DNA of 20,224 nt from Pelargonium cotyledonis (Eukaryota > Streptophyta > Magnoliopsida > Geraniales > Geraniaceae): positions 1-20,224 of the forward strand of contig JAYMTA010001388.1 of the NCBI GenBank assembly GCA_036897625.1, in the 5' to 3' direction. Both the position numbers and the translations under genes were made by a program. Shown here piece by piece: positions 9,350 to 19,540 of this stretch. The notes beneath the pieces were generated by a model, which saw only the letters and a program-made list of their open reading frames with translations, did no database searches and had not been told where the DNA came from. Numbering within the stretch: position 1 is the stretch's first letter; each line of letters begins with the position of its first letter.

Positions 9350-10740
9350 TGCTGAAATGCAAGAAATTAAAAATCAGTCAAGTTGAAATTTTTAGTATGA
9401 CAAGAAACCCAATACTGTCCCCATAATGTTTTCCAAAGGAAACACTAACTCCATTGTTCAACAACCAATTAGGACATAGTTTAGACATACATATTGGAAA
9501 AGTCATCAATCATCCTACATGAATGGAGATCAAAGATGTAAAGTCATATAGAATGCTGTTTTTGAAAGTCAAAAGCAATATATGTTTCTTGAAATACTCC
9601 TATAACCTATACCAACAACACCAAAAAGACAAACAGAAGAAGAAAATGATAAATCATGGTTTTTTTTCTCCTCCTTCTGCAATGTATTTTAATGAATAAA
9701 TTCATAAATTAAAACACATCTCATGCAATTTAAAGACATGCTGATGTTTGAATTGCAAGAGTGAAGGTGCAAATCCATCCAACTTTCTAGTACAGCCTTT
9801 CAAAGTGCTGAATGCATATTTAACAGAAAAAAAAAACGAAATGAGGAGGGATAGTTGTAGAAATCAAACACATAGGAGAAAAAACAGAAGTCAAAGTGTT
9901 TGGCTTCTGAGAAAATGTAAATAACTTTTTCCCCATCATTTACTGGAATTTCTAACATTTTCTCTCAACAACTAAATAAACTGGAAAACTAGGCAAATCA
10001 GAACAAAACCTCAAAATAGATGAGCGAGGAAAATAAACAGACAAGTCTGGATGAAGACGGAAAGCTCAAAAGCACTGAGAGCGCTGAGATTTGCAGATTG
10101 TATTGCGAATATACAGAAATGGAAATTCAGGTCGAAACCGAATGAGGGAACTTTGGAATTACCGAATACCGAATTAGAATTGGGTTTTGGACGTACTCAG
10201 GATTAGATCCGGATTGCTTGGACAGGGTTAAAAATCACGATGTGGATATGAGAATATGAGAGTGTGGCCTGGGTTGAGATAAAAGTCAAAGCCCAAACAA
10301 GTGAATCGAATACTACCAACTATTCAAATTCTCTCTAGTAATGAACAAAACAATCAACAAAGAAACACCCCAAAAGGAGCTCAATCAACAAGAGATGGCA
10401 TTTAAATCCAGAAGCAATTTCAAGGAAAAGTGAAGGGCAAAACTGGAGTAACAAAATTATAGAACCAAACATTCATCACCATCATTTTGCTAGCTACAAT
10501 GTGTGTGATTGTGAAGCCACCAAAATTGAAAGAGATTGATGAAATACAACAAACCCACCTCACATAATCAAAACTTTAAATCTCCCAACGACATTCCTCT
10601 CATTTGGGTACACATTTTCACCACAAAACTGAATCAAATTCGCAAGTTTGCAAAACGAAACAGACATGAAATTGAGCAGACACCAGAAAATCCATGTCAG
10701 ATCTAATCAGAACAGCTCAAGAACAAACAAAAAAGCGTAC
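9350..10740 (-). other. PIG-M upstream region, probable 5' UTR intron
   Basis: No coding sequence is seen. On the minus strand GCATTTCAG|CAATGATG just before the PIG-M start looks like a splice acceptor, so the leader exon may lie further upstream. Two sources are possible. One is a pyrimidine-rich stretch around 10010-10140, ending in GAG|GTTTTG. The other is the strong donor at 10740 next to the NYN-like exon. Neither can be chosen without transcripts. Confidence 0.35.
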
Positions 10741-10930
10741 CGGCGGGGACGTGATTGGGGGAGATGCCGGTGCTGGAGAGCGCGTGCTGGAGAGCGCGTG
10801 CTGGACGGAGGTGATTGGTGTCACCGTAGGCGGAGATGGAGACGGGGCCACAGTAGTTCAACTTGACCAAAGCGGAGCTAATGTTCTGGGCGATGGCGTG
10901 GGGGTCGCAGCTCTTGGGAACCTGACAGTT
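10741..10930 (-). pseudogene. Orphan exon of a NYN-domain protein gene
   Basis: The minus strand reads 63 uninterrupted codons. NCQVPKSCDPHAIAQNISSA is followed by NYCGPVSISAYGDTN and ends in SSTGISPNHVPA, then a G and the donor GTACGC. This is the N-terminal half of a plant NYN (PIN-like, MARF1/limkain-type) RNase domain. It starts just inside the usual WWDIENC motif: the codon before N is TAG where Glu is expected, so the first catalytic Asp is absent. The following exon (with KKILVDML and SGDRDF motifs) is not found downstream. A 14-bp tandem repeat (CCAGCACGCGCTCT twice, near 10772-10803) alters the middle. It is probably a dispersed gene fragment. Whether it is spliced into another transcript is unknown. 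Confidence 0.75.
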
Positions 10931-10996
10931 CTAAAGTAGCTTCTGTGGGTGCTATGAGGAGGGAGGTCCAATTTTGAAGAAAGGTTGGTGCTCGAT

Positions 10997-11040
10997 GATG
11001 GACGTCTCCTTCGTCAGAGATGGACGCCTCCGTCGTCGGC
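10997..11040 (+). repeat. 22-bp tandem repeat, two copies
   Basis: GATGGACGTCTCCTTCGTCAGA (10997-11018) is followed by a copy differing at four or five positions (11019-11040), then a partial third start (GATGGAGATG). It lies in a GC-rich block next to the NYN fragment, probably from the same inserted DNA. Confidence 0.6.
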
Positions 11041-11129
11041 GATGGAGATGGGAACTCGGCGATGAAGACGATGCGATAGTGAAGACGTGATCTGTAAACT
11101 CAATGACTCAAACTAACCAAATTTTGGGC

Positions 11130-11290
11130 ATCAGATAGGGTCACCCGCGGGTTACCCAACCCGATCTACCTTATTCACTTTATCACCCGACCCGAACATA
11201 ATAGGGTTGAGTATTTTGAACTCCAAACCCAAAAAAATAGGGTTGGGTTGCGGTTACTCGCAGGTTAGGGTCCATTTTGCCAGCATTAGA
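11130..11290. repeat. GGGTTACCC-rich dispersed repeat, possibly hAT-like
   Basis: The left part has TAGGGTCACCCGCGGGTTAC and the right part has GGTTACTCGCAGGTTAGGGT then TTTTGCCAG; the two are partly complementary and both contain ACCC/GGGT words. Such TAGGG...TTTTGCCA sequences occur at ends of plant hAT elements, but exact ends and a target duplication could not be fixed. Confidence 0.35.
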
Positions 11291-11940
11291 GTACACCAAC
11301 ATTGAATGGATCAACACCTCAATAAAGGAGGGCAATCGTCATGCCTCATACGAGAAAGAGAAGTTAAAGAGATGCGATATGCGATCACAATGCTGGTTTA
11401 ATAGCATTTCAAGTAGTTGAAAATCAATGTACATACATACAAATTAAAACAATAAGGTGTTATAGTAGGTGGTTAGGTAAATCTCACATTTTGAGCTCCT
11501 TCAAACTCTCTGCTCTTGCAAAGACGCTAGAAGTTGGTGAATCCAACGACACATTATTGGTAACTGGAAGGAGGTCATTTGCCAGAGGTATTGACCTTGT
11601 TCCTTTCATGTGTTTGATTTAACACCTCAGTAACCACATTGGACCCAAGTTATGCATGTATTAACCAAAAATCGTCCATCACTAATTTCATCCAAAAGTC
11701 GTCAATAATGGTGTGACACTAACACACTCTTCTTATTATTTAATTTTAATTCAATTGGTCTTGAGGCTTCTACTCTCACACCTGAGGCGGTCTTTTGAAA
11801 AGACATTCGATGAATTTGTTTAATTAATAGTGTGTTACCTTTGTAGACGACAGTGGCCGGATCAAAGATCGAGAGGACGCTCAATACTTTTGGATTTATG
11901 ATAATTAAGAAAAACTTGTTGACAGATAGACAATACGACA
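11291..11940. other. Spacer, nothing recognised
   Basis: AT-rich DNA with only short open frames and no motif I recognise on either strand. Confidence 0.5.
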
Positions 11941-11949
11941 CCATATCTA

Positions 11950-12165
11950 GTGCGCTCTTTTGCTCGTTAAATTGTTAACTAATGGTGAGCAAATTGCGGG
12001 TAAAATATATGCTCGCTAACTGTGAGTCAAAAATTGCTCTCAATTTTCTTGTTGCAGTCTTAAGTTTAGTAAGTAAAGAATTGCTCACAATTTTCTTGCT
12101 AATTCGCTCGCTAACGAATTTTACTCGCTATATCCTTGCTAGTTTGCTCGCAAATTCAACGGCAC
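11950..12165. repeat. Cluster of GCTCGC-type motifs, CACTA subterminal-like
   Basis: Short words of the form TTGCTCGC or GCTCGCTAA, and their near variants GCTCAC and GTGAGCAAATT, recur about ten times in 200 bp in both orientations. There is also a near-duplicate pair, ATTGCTCTCAATTTTCTTG (12032-12050) and ATTGCTCACAATTTTCTTG (12079-12097). Dense short subterminal repeats in both orientations are typical of CACTA (EnSpm) transposons. No CACTA terminus was found next to the cluster, so it may be a truncated end. Confidence 0.45.
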
Positions 12166-12334
12166 TTTATGTAGTTGAAAAACCACAATAATTAGATCTT
12201 GCAATTTAAATATATGAATTCAAGGTTGGTTCCATACTTCCATTTATTATTATTAATGAAAGCACTTAGATGGTGTTTAATACGAGGAATTATGACTAAA
12301 CTAGAAAGTCGAAAACGTTTTTGGATTTATATTT

Positions 12335-12377
12335 GATGCACCGTTAGTGTACAAGAGTTACACACCATCAGTGCATC
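12335..12377. repeat. Hairpin with GATGCAC/GTGCATC arms
   Basis: GATGCACCGTTAGTGTA pairs imperfectly with TTACACACCATCAGTGCATC around a loop of about six bases. Such GATGCACxGTxAGTGTA hairpins are common in plant intergenic DNA and probably derive from a small foldback element. Confidence 0.5.
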
Positions 12378-12524
12378 ATATCATGACACCTCAATAAATA
12401 ATTGTTTTAAAATGGATGATTATCTTATAAATTAAATTAAGCAATAATATCTATTTTTTATTTATCTTAATAATTATAATAATGACCTGACATGCCACGA
12501 ATTAACATTCTTACCTGCCTCCAT

Positions 12525-12680
12525 GAATTTGTGCGCGTGAATCCAAACTTTTTGTGTAACACATAACAAAAATAACACTCATTCACGCCTCAATTAATTT
12601 GTGGGCGCAGAACGCCCGCCCGAATCCAAATATTTTGTGTAACAAGTTATATACCAGCCCCAATATGCCCACCCAGATCC
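12525..12680 (+). repeat. Diverged direct repeats
   Basis: AATTTGTG followed by GAATCCAAA and TTTTGTGTAACA occurs at about 12525-12562 and again at about 12596-12643, the second with an extra GC-rich insert (GAACGCCCGCC). A weaker third copy (CAGATCCAAATTCTTTT) follows. Origin unknown. Confidence 0.4.
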
Positions 12681-12980
12681 AAATTCTTTTCTGTATTATA
12701 ATGTAAAGTGGTGTATGTGGTTCTCGTACACAACATTTTGATCGGACATTAAGTTTTAAAAACAAATGTATGAAAACATTAAACATGTACATTAGATATC
12801 TCAGCCAAAATTAAAAATAATCATTTACTGATGATCAGATCCATATGATTCGTAGATAATAATACTTCCATGAATTCAGGATGACTTGTTCATCATTCCC
12901 AAATTTATACTATAACGAAAAAAGAAAAAAAAACTAAGCATATTTTTCTTTACTATATCACAAATTTCATCCTGTATCTC

Positions 12981-12991
12981 TTTATATATAA
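12981..12991 (+). promoter_or_regulatory. Probable TATA box of the small membrane-protein gene
   Basis: TTTATATATAA sits about 30 bp before a plausible start near 13015 and about 165 bp before the ATG at 13146, leaving room for a short leader exon and a 5' UTR intron. Confidence 0.5.
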
Positions 12992-13037
12992 TTACAAGTG
13001 TTTCCTTAATCTCTCCGCAGTAACTTAACTTCCAAAG

Positions 13038-13140
13038 GTAATTTCTCATCCACAGATATACTTCGTATTCGTTATTGGTGTCTGCATATTGATTCTTGGA
13101 TGGTACTGATGATATATTTTATTTGACTTTTGCATTGCAG
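13038..13140 (+). other. Probable 5' UTR intron (103 nt)
   Basis: CCAAAG|GTAATT at the left and TTTTGCATTGCAG|AGGAC at the right match plant splice sites, with T-rich DNA between. Splicing would bring the ATG within about 30 bases of the presumed cap site. Confidence 0.5.
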
Positions 13141-13145
13141 AGGAC

Positions 13146-13580
13146 ATGGCGCAGGTTAACAAGCCACAGGCCAAAGCTGGTGGCAGCGCCGCTGCAAATA
13201 GATCGGGGACCAGCAAAAATGCGGAGGCGGCCGCCGCGGCCAAGCCGGAGCCCAATTTTATTGTTGTGGGAATTATGGTGTTGGGATTGTACCTATTCAT
13301 GCCCAGCATTGGAGAGTGTTGGCACAATATTGCTCACCGTTTCGGCGAATCAATAGATTTTGTGAAACTGAAGTATTTGTTAGACAAGCAATGCCCTCTA
13401 TTGATTCCGCTCGATCTTTGCTACTGCTCTTTTGTGGCGCTTTTGGTCGTTTTCGGTGCCATCTTCTCTTTCCTTGCTTGCTTCGTAGCCTGGATGATAT
13501 ACACTGAGTTTTACGGACGAATACATAAATTCTTCTTCGCGGATGATGTGCCATTGCTAACTAGCTTATCTCCGGTGTGA
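13146..13580 (+). CDS. Small two-membrane-segment protein, function unknown
   Basis: A single-exon frame of 144 residues. The N-terminal 36 or so residues are polar, Ala/Lys-rich and probably disordered. A first hydrophobic segment (about 38-55, FIVVGIMVLGLYLFM) follows. A polar loop with HRFGESIDFVKLKYLLDK comes next, then a long hydrophobic stretch (about 88-120, CSFVALLVVFGAIFSFLACF) and a short aromatic C-terminal tail (EFYGRIHKFFFADD). Two membrane spans are likely. TATA, leader intron and ATG are consistently spaced, and the GC-richer codon use contrasts with the flanks, which supports a real gene. No domain family is recognised and no function is proposed. A LINE has inserted about 480 bp downstream of the stop. 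Confidence 0.7.
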   Translation: MAQVNKPQAKAGGSAAANRSGTSKNAEAAAAAKPEPNFIVVGIMVLGLYLFMPSIGECWHNIAHRFGESIDFVKLKYLLDKQCPLLIPLDLCYCSFVALLVVFGAIFSFLACFVAWMIYTEFYGRIHKFFFADDVPLLTSLSPV

Positions 13581-14057
13581 TACGGCTCAGATCATATTGA
13601 CAGAATTGATATTCGCTTTTCATTGATTTCGAAATAATTACTTCTTTCTCAATAATAGGGATTTTATTTTTCATGGGTTAGTAACTATTGACGTGACAAA
13701 TTGTCGATATTGTGCATATATGGGAGGATTTGTTAGCTATAACATAACATGGTATGGTTTTTTTATATATATTCCATTTCTATTATGTAGCATTTCTTGA
13801 GTGCATAGAAAATTAAGTACTAGTTTTGATGATAGTTGTCGAATTTGATATCACCATCTCTAGTCTCAGGAATAGAATTTGATGTGTCATTTGAATAAAA
13901 AAATTGTTGAAAATTGTTTTGTGCAATGAGAGTTTGGTTTGAATTTGCTAATATGTCCTAATGGTACAATTCTTGTGTGACATAATTTTGAATTTGAATC
14001 ATATATGACAAAATCTTCGAAGGAATGAACGGATTTAACTTCAAAATTCTCAAGAAC
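13581..14057. other. 3' UTR and spacer before the LINE
   Basis: AT-rich DNA without coding signal. The first 100 bases, with a CAATAATAGGG word near 13650, probably form the 3' UTR of the preceding gene. The last bases (CAAAATTCTCAAGAAC) directly abut the LINE poly(A) tract and should be one copy of its target duplication, but the partner copy was not found. Confidence 0.45.
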
Positions 14058-14081
14058 TTTTTTTTTTCTTTTTTTTTTTTT
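14058..14081 (-). repeat. LINE poly(A) tail
   Basis: A run of 24 T on the plus strand with one C interruption, i.e. poly(A) on the LINE strand, follows TTTGTCTATC directly. It marks the 3' end of the element. Confidence 0.85.
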
Positions 14082-14104
14082 GATAGACAAAGCATAAAAA
14101 ACTT

Positions 14105-14122
14105 AAACCAGTAAACTGGTTT
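14105..14122 (-). repeat. LINE 3'-terminal hairpin
   Basis: AAACCAGT and ACTGGTTT are perfect 8-bp inverted arms with a 2-nt loop, about 24 bp from the poly(A) tract. In some LINEs and SINEs a 3' stem-loop is the recognition site for the reverse transcriptase; that role here is inferred. Confidence 0.55.
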
Positions 14123-14127
14123 GGAGC

Positions 14128-17100
14128 TCAGTACAACAAATGCCAGAATCCGAAAAATAAAACTGGGACAAGACCCACAGGCGGGCTTTCCAAAATAACA
14201 TGATTCGAACCCGAGTTTAAACCAAAATTTGCCAGGAAATCAACCGCTCGATTTGCATCCCGGCCAGTCCGAACCAACACAAAATCCTCGAACTCCCTAG
14301 CACGCTCCCTGCAGTTCATAATTATAGAGCTATTTGGATGAGAATCCAATCCAAAGAATAAAACCCCTCAGCAATCACAGTAGCATCAACTTCCAAAATA
14401 ATCTTTTGACACAATAAACTTTTAGCAAGAATGAGACCTTCAAGAACACCCAACCACTCGGCTAGAGCAGCCTCCGACCAACCAATGGATCTGCAACTAG
14501 CCCCTACCCAATTCCCAGTATGGTTTCTAGCAATTGCCCCCACTCCACTGTCACCCGGGTTCCCTTTCGAACACCCATCTGTGTTAATTTTAATCCAAGA
14601 GGATGGAGGAGGAATCCAACACAATGGACCCGAAGAAATTATCGAACTTGAAATTAAAGAAGGATCAGAACAGGGAATAGCAGAGAAAAATTCCATAGCC
14701 CCAAAGGAAGCTTGATGGATGACTGATTCGGGAGACCCCGAGAGAGAGTTGAAGACACAAGAATTTCTATTAAGCCATAAACTCCAGCAAATGTGAATGA
14801 AAAGCAGGTTATGAGGAATAAGAGAAGGACCAACAGTCCCAACAGACAGATTTTTTCTAAACCACACATGAAAATCAATATTCTCACAAGTAGGAATCCT
14901 CATCTTAGTCCATATCCATTTAGCGAAAGGGCATCTATGAATGACATGATCTGTACTTTCAAGAAGGGCAAAACAGCGATGGCAACTTGTATTAATGTCC
15001 ATATTACAAGAAGCCAATAATTGTTTTGTGCCTAGCTTTTTTAAGAAACAAAGCCAAGCAAAAGGTTTGAGGCTCTCCTGACATTTAAATTTCCACAACC
15101 AATCCCAATTAGACCCAATAAGCTTACTGCTACTCTCATCTTCCACTAACATGTTATAAGCAGTCCCTATAAAGAAACAACCCTTAGAAGGACCCCAAAA
15201 TCTCTTATCCTCAACCCGAGACCCAAAACGAAAAGGAATGGCCTGCATTTTATTTTGGATATCAATAGGAATGGGAAAAGAAGTTCCATCAAACTTCTAG
15301 TTTCCATTAAAATCCCAGCAGTAACTTACCGGCATGAGACGATCAAACTCATTTAACGGCCCCTCAATGCACTCACGAAAGCTTTTTGGACCCCACCACC
15401 TATCCGAGAAGAAACTTGCCTGGAGACCATTTCCAAGACTCCAAGCTTCTCCTTTCTTAACCACCTCAAGACCCAAATTTATGCCCCTGTGAATAATAGA
15501 ACCCACAGCTTTAGTCCTACCATACTTACTTCTAATGCAATTAACCCACACCCCCGATTTTTTACACTTAAACCGCCCAAGCCAACTTCGCTAAGCAAGC
15601 AATATTGTTAAGCTTGGCTCTCCTTAACCCCAAACCACCCATCTTTTTAGGAAGAGCTACCCTTTCCCAATTCACTTTATGAATGGTTTTCTTTTCCTCT
15701 GAAGATCCCCACAAAAAGTTTCTATTGAGCCTATCAATTTTTGAACAAATGGACTTTGGAAGAGGGTAGCAGCTCATGACATAGCTGGAAATGGGATCAG
15801 TCAGCGTGAGCTTCCCCGCCATTGATAAATGCTTAGCCGTCCAACTCTCGATTCGACCTCGCATTTTATCCAAAATAAACAGAAAATCCTCCTTCTTAGC
15901 CACCCCATTCCCAATCGGAAAACCCAAATACCTTCCAATCCTATCAGTAACTTTCCAATGCAAATGCCTCCCAACATCCACCCTATTCAACAACAATGTG
16001 TTCTTTGAGAATACAACCACGGACTTGGTTTCACTAATTTTTTGACCCGACACATCACAAAAAACCTTTAAAATAGACAATTTTTGTGGCATTTGCACAC
16101 GAAGCACGAGCAAACAACATAATATCATCCGTGAACAGCACATGAGCAATCCGCGGACTATTTCTACCCACTCTAACAGGGTCCCAAGAACCCTCCCTAA
16201 CAGCCTCCTCAATAAGCATAGAGAGATACTCCATGCACATAATAAAAATGTACGGTGATAACGGATCCCCTTGCCTTAAACCACGCGATAGAACGAACTC
16301 CTCAGTTTCACCTCCATTAAGGAGCACAGAGATGGAAGTTGAGGAAATACAATTCATAATCAAGGAAACCAAAGACCCCGGAATACCCAAACACACAAGC
16401 ATGGATTTTATAAAACTCCACTCAAGCCTATCGTAGGCTTTTTCCAAATCTAGCTTAATGGCCATAAACCCTTTTTTCCCTTTCATATTGGACATAGAGT
16501 GCATGATTTCTTGAACAATAATTGCATTGTCCGAGACTTTCCTACCTTTGATAAAACTACCTTGAAGGGGATTAATCCAAGAGGGCAAGAAAGGCTTGAG
16601 CCTATTCACTATAACACGACTCACAACTTTGTAAGCCGTATTACAAAGGCTAATGGGTCTAAACTGGTGGATGCTCTCAGGCGAAGAAACTTTTGGAATC
16701 AAACAAATCAAAGTCCTATTCCATGATCCCGGGACTACCCCTTCCACAAAGCAATTTACAACACTATCAACTAAATCCCGACCCACGACCTCCCAAAATT
16801 TTTGGAAGAAAAACAGATGGAAACCATCCTGTCCCAGGGCCTTAAGCGGCTTCATGTCCCAAAGAGCCTTCTTAATCTCATCCACCCCCGGGATACTAGT
16901 AATGGGGAACCTAGTACCAATTCTAGGATCAATCACAATAGGAGAAGGAGAAGAAGAGCAATAAAGCATCTTAAAGTAAGTCACAAGCAGATTAGCTAAA
17001 TTTTGGACTCCACTAATAACACGTCCCACATCATCCTTCAAACAAACAATGTTATTTTTAGCCCTCCTACTTCTAGTTTTGAGGTGGAAAAAAGCCGTAT

Positions 17101-18166
17101 TTTTGTCCCCACAACTTAACCAATCAACCCGAGATTTACAATGCCAATATACGACTCTTCTAAACTTAAAATCCCACTAAGCTCTTCTAAAAGAGTTTTC
17201 TCCAAATTAACTAGAAAGTCACAAGGATCATTTGCTATCTTGAGTTGCACTCCCCCCAACCTAGCCATGAGCTTCCTTTTCCTATAGAAAATATTTCCAA
17301 ACACCTCCTTGTTCCAGATCATCAAATTTGAAGCCAGACCCTTTAATCTATCATGGATATCAGAATTAAGATGAGCATTCCAAGAGTGATATATGACATC
17401 CAAGCAATTTTCATGAGAAGCCCACATGGGTTGAAATTTAAAAGGTTTTGGCCTCCCAATTTCAACAAAAGGATTTGTATCCAAAACTGTTAGGCAATGA
17501 TCAGACCCCACACGAAGAAGATGACTCACAGCACAGGCAGGAAACAAAAAAACCAATCAGAATTTAAGAAAAAAAGATCTAATCTTTCCTCAATACGGGA
17601 ACTAATCGAACGCAGGTTCAACCAAGTAAAACGTGGACCAGAGAAGCCAATATCCACGAAACCACAATTTTGAACACAATTAAAAAACTTTTCAGCACGA
17701 CTTGGATTTACCGGATTACCTCCCCACTTTTTGGATTGGCTAAGGACCTCATTGAAGTCCCCAACCGTCACCCAAGGACCATTAACAACAGAGGCCATGT
17801 TCTCCAGATCACTCCAAAGATCCAGTCTGTCAAGGTAAGAAGTACTTGCATATATACCAGAAAACCATAAAGGGTTTGGTGTACCTGGATACGAACGTGA
17901 ATGACCTGCGAGGAAGACCTAACAGCCGTCACCTCAAAATCTTCCGAGTTCCATAGAAGAGCTATCCCTCCCGAAGCCCCAATAGCATTCACTAGCATGA
18001 GTCCAGAGAATCCCAAATTTGACATAATAAACCTTCCCTTACCACCACTAACCTTGGTTTCAGTAAGCAGAACCACATCCGGTTTAATACTATCAATCAA
18101 ACCTTTGAACACCGACCCAAAATTCCCTCCTCCCACTCCCCTAACATTCCAGTGGAGGACTTTCAT
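14128..18166 (-). pseudogene. LINE ORF2: endonuclease, RT, zf-RVT, RNase H
   Basis: ORF2 starts at 18166 with MKVLHWNVRGVGG, the first endonuclease motif, then LLTETKV, SGGIALLWN, GDFNEV and GSDHC. Reverse transcriptase follows (17100-16055), with RPISLCNTAYKVVSRVIVNR, QGSFIKGR, KLDLEKAYDRLEW and RGLRQGDPLSPYIF. Its catalytic box is FTDD, with the usual Ala replaced by Thr but both Asp kept. Then come the ESWTAKHLSMAGK region, a zf-RVT segment (CHRC...H...C near 14960) and RNase H (INTDGCSKGNPGDSGVGAI to FLANFG). Frameshifts lie near 17853 (extra TA), 17548 (T run), 17150 (extra TA), 16083 (A run), 15565 and 14365. Stops are the TAG at 15299-15297, probably from Trp, and one near 15568. Most shifts fall in short repeats, typical of neutral decay. 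Confidence 0.85.
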
Positions 18167-18180
18167 CTCAACCCGATGGT

Positions 18181-19533
18181 TTAGGTCCTTTTTTTCCCGT
18201 GCCTAGGACCTTTTGGCACCTTGGATTTCTTGTTTGCTCCAACCCCAACATCTGAGTTTGATTGTTGTCCTTCATCACGGCGGATATTATGAGTTCGAAG
18301 AGGCCCAACTCGCTTCCTAGCCTCTTTGAGAATATTGCGGAGACGAGGACTGCTTCCTTGACCCGACATTTGATCAGCTCTAGTTTGTCCTCCCCCTCCT
18401 GATAAAATTCCTGGATCCAAGTGAACAAGAAGTCCGTTGCTTTCACTTTCAACACTTTCTCCAACTCTTCCACCATCCTCAAAGTGTTTGGATTGATCAT
18501 GCTCATCACATTGCTCAACTCCAGCCCCCTGAAACCCCTCATCAAGGCCACCTCCGCAAACGCCAGAATCCTCAATATCTCGTTTCCCACATCCGGAGTG
18601 GTCACCAACTGAATGACGAAACACCCCTCCAATGCCAGGCTCTTCCACTTTATCAGGTCGTTGTCCAGAAACCAACGCTCCACATACACGTTGTACACCC
18701 TCAACCATTCCTGTTATCTGTCCCTGCTTTTGCATATCCACATCATGTGGAAGCAGAGACTGAAGACTAACCACGCCATCTCTTTCACTTCCTGAGACTT
18801 GTCTCTCCCCTGTACAAGCTCCAATAAACTCACAACCTCCGCGAAATCCAGATCCGTTGCCAGCCACCAATTCTCTTCTTTGTACTCGAGCTTCCATGGG
18901 CAAGATCTGCTTGCCGAGCCCCTCTCCATTAGCTGATCAAATCCAAGGTTTGAAAGCGAAGAATTGTTTGAGGATGCAACTTTTTCAGGCACACTAGGTG
19001 ATAGATTTTTAGGATCAAAAGGTTTTCCTTTTCCAGAAAAATCCACTCTACCAGATTTATGAGAATTGCTTCCTCTGTTATCTCTTGTTGAACTTCTACC
19101 TCTTTCTTCCAAAATGATTCAGCTGCCCGGCCCATTTCCAAATTTTGATTTCCTTCTTCCAGCGGGGAAAATCAAAATTTGAATTTTTAAAACCCCCTTT
19201 TCCACCAAACTACGCATGAGATTCACGATTTTTCCTCTCACCTCTTCCACCCACTTGCAGCGCGTGAGCAATTGATCTCTTCTCCTGCTAGAACCAGCAT
19301 CTTGCTCGGTCAAAGAAACTGTTCTTCCAGATTTGCCCACTAATTTCCACTGGTTTTCTGATTCCTTCTAGCAGTCATAACTTCTTTGCTTCTTCTTTGT
19401 CTGCTAGTCTCTTCATTAATTTTTTTAACAAAATCACCTCTCCCCAAGGAAACGAATGACCCAGACAGGAGCATTTAACACAAACCTTCATACCCTCAGA
19501 ATCAATGCTCGAAACCACTGGCTTATTAATGTT
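18181..19533 (-). pseudogene. LINE ORF1 remnant
   Basis: ORF1 of plant L1 elements makes an RNA-binding protein, usually with DUF4283 and a CCHC knuckle. Here the start (19533-19441) reads NINKPVVSSIDSEGMKVCVK then CSCLGHSFPWGE, a knuckle-like CxxCxxxxH with the last Cys missing. The middle is scattered over three frames with stops. A 240-codon open frame ends at 18181 with a basic tail (GANKKSKVPKGPRHGKKRT), 14 nt before ORF2 begins. The position directly upstream of ORF2 supports the assignment more than the sequence does. Confidence 0.5.
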
Positions 19534-19540
19534 AGGAAAA

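Larger units (their letters stand above)
14058..19540 (-). mobile_element. L1-type LINE with RNase H, defective
   Basis: A near-full-length plant non-LTR retrotransposon on the minus strand. Order from its 5' end (right): ORF1 remnant, then ORF2 with APE-type endonuclease, reverse transcriptase, zf-RVT and RNase H, then a 3' hairpin and a poly(A) tail. Such elements copy themselves by target-primed reverse transcription. At least six frameshifts and two in-frame stops make it non-autonomous. The 5' limit is uncertain: coding-like ORF1 sequence can be followed to about 19533, and no target duplication was found to fix the end. Confidence 0.85.

Noticed and set aside
10648..10939. Overlapping plus-strand open frames rich in G, R and D
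   Set aside because: They are the antisense of the NYN-domain exon, whose minus-strand reading matches a known domain.
18168..18704. Alternative 178-codon minus-strand frame over LINE ORF1
   Set aside because: The frame ending at 18181 is longer and has the basic tail expected next to ORF2; both cannot be the ORF1 frame.
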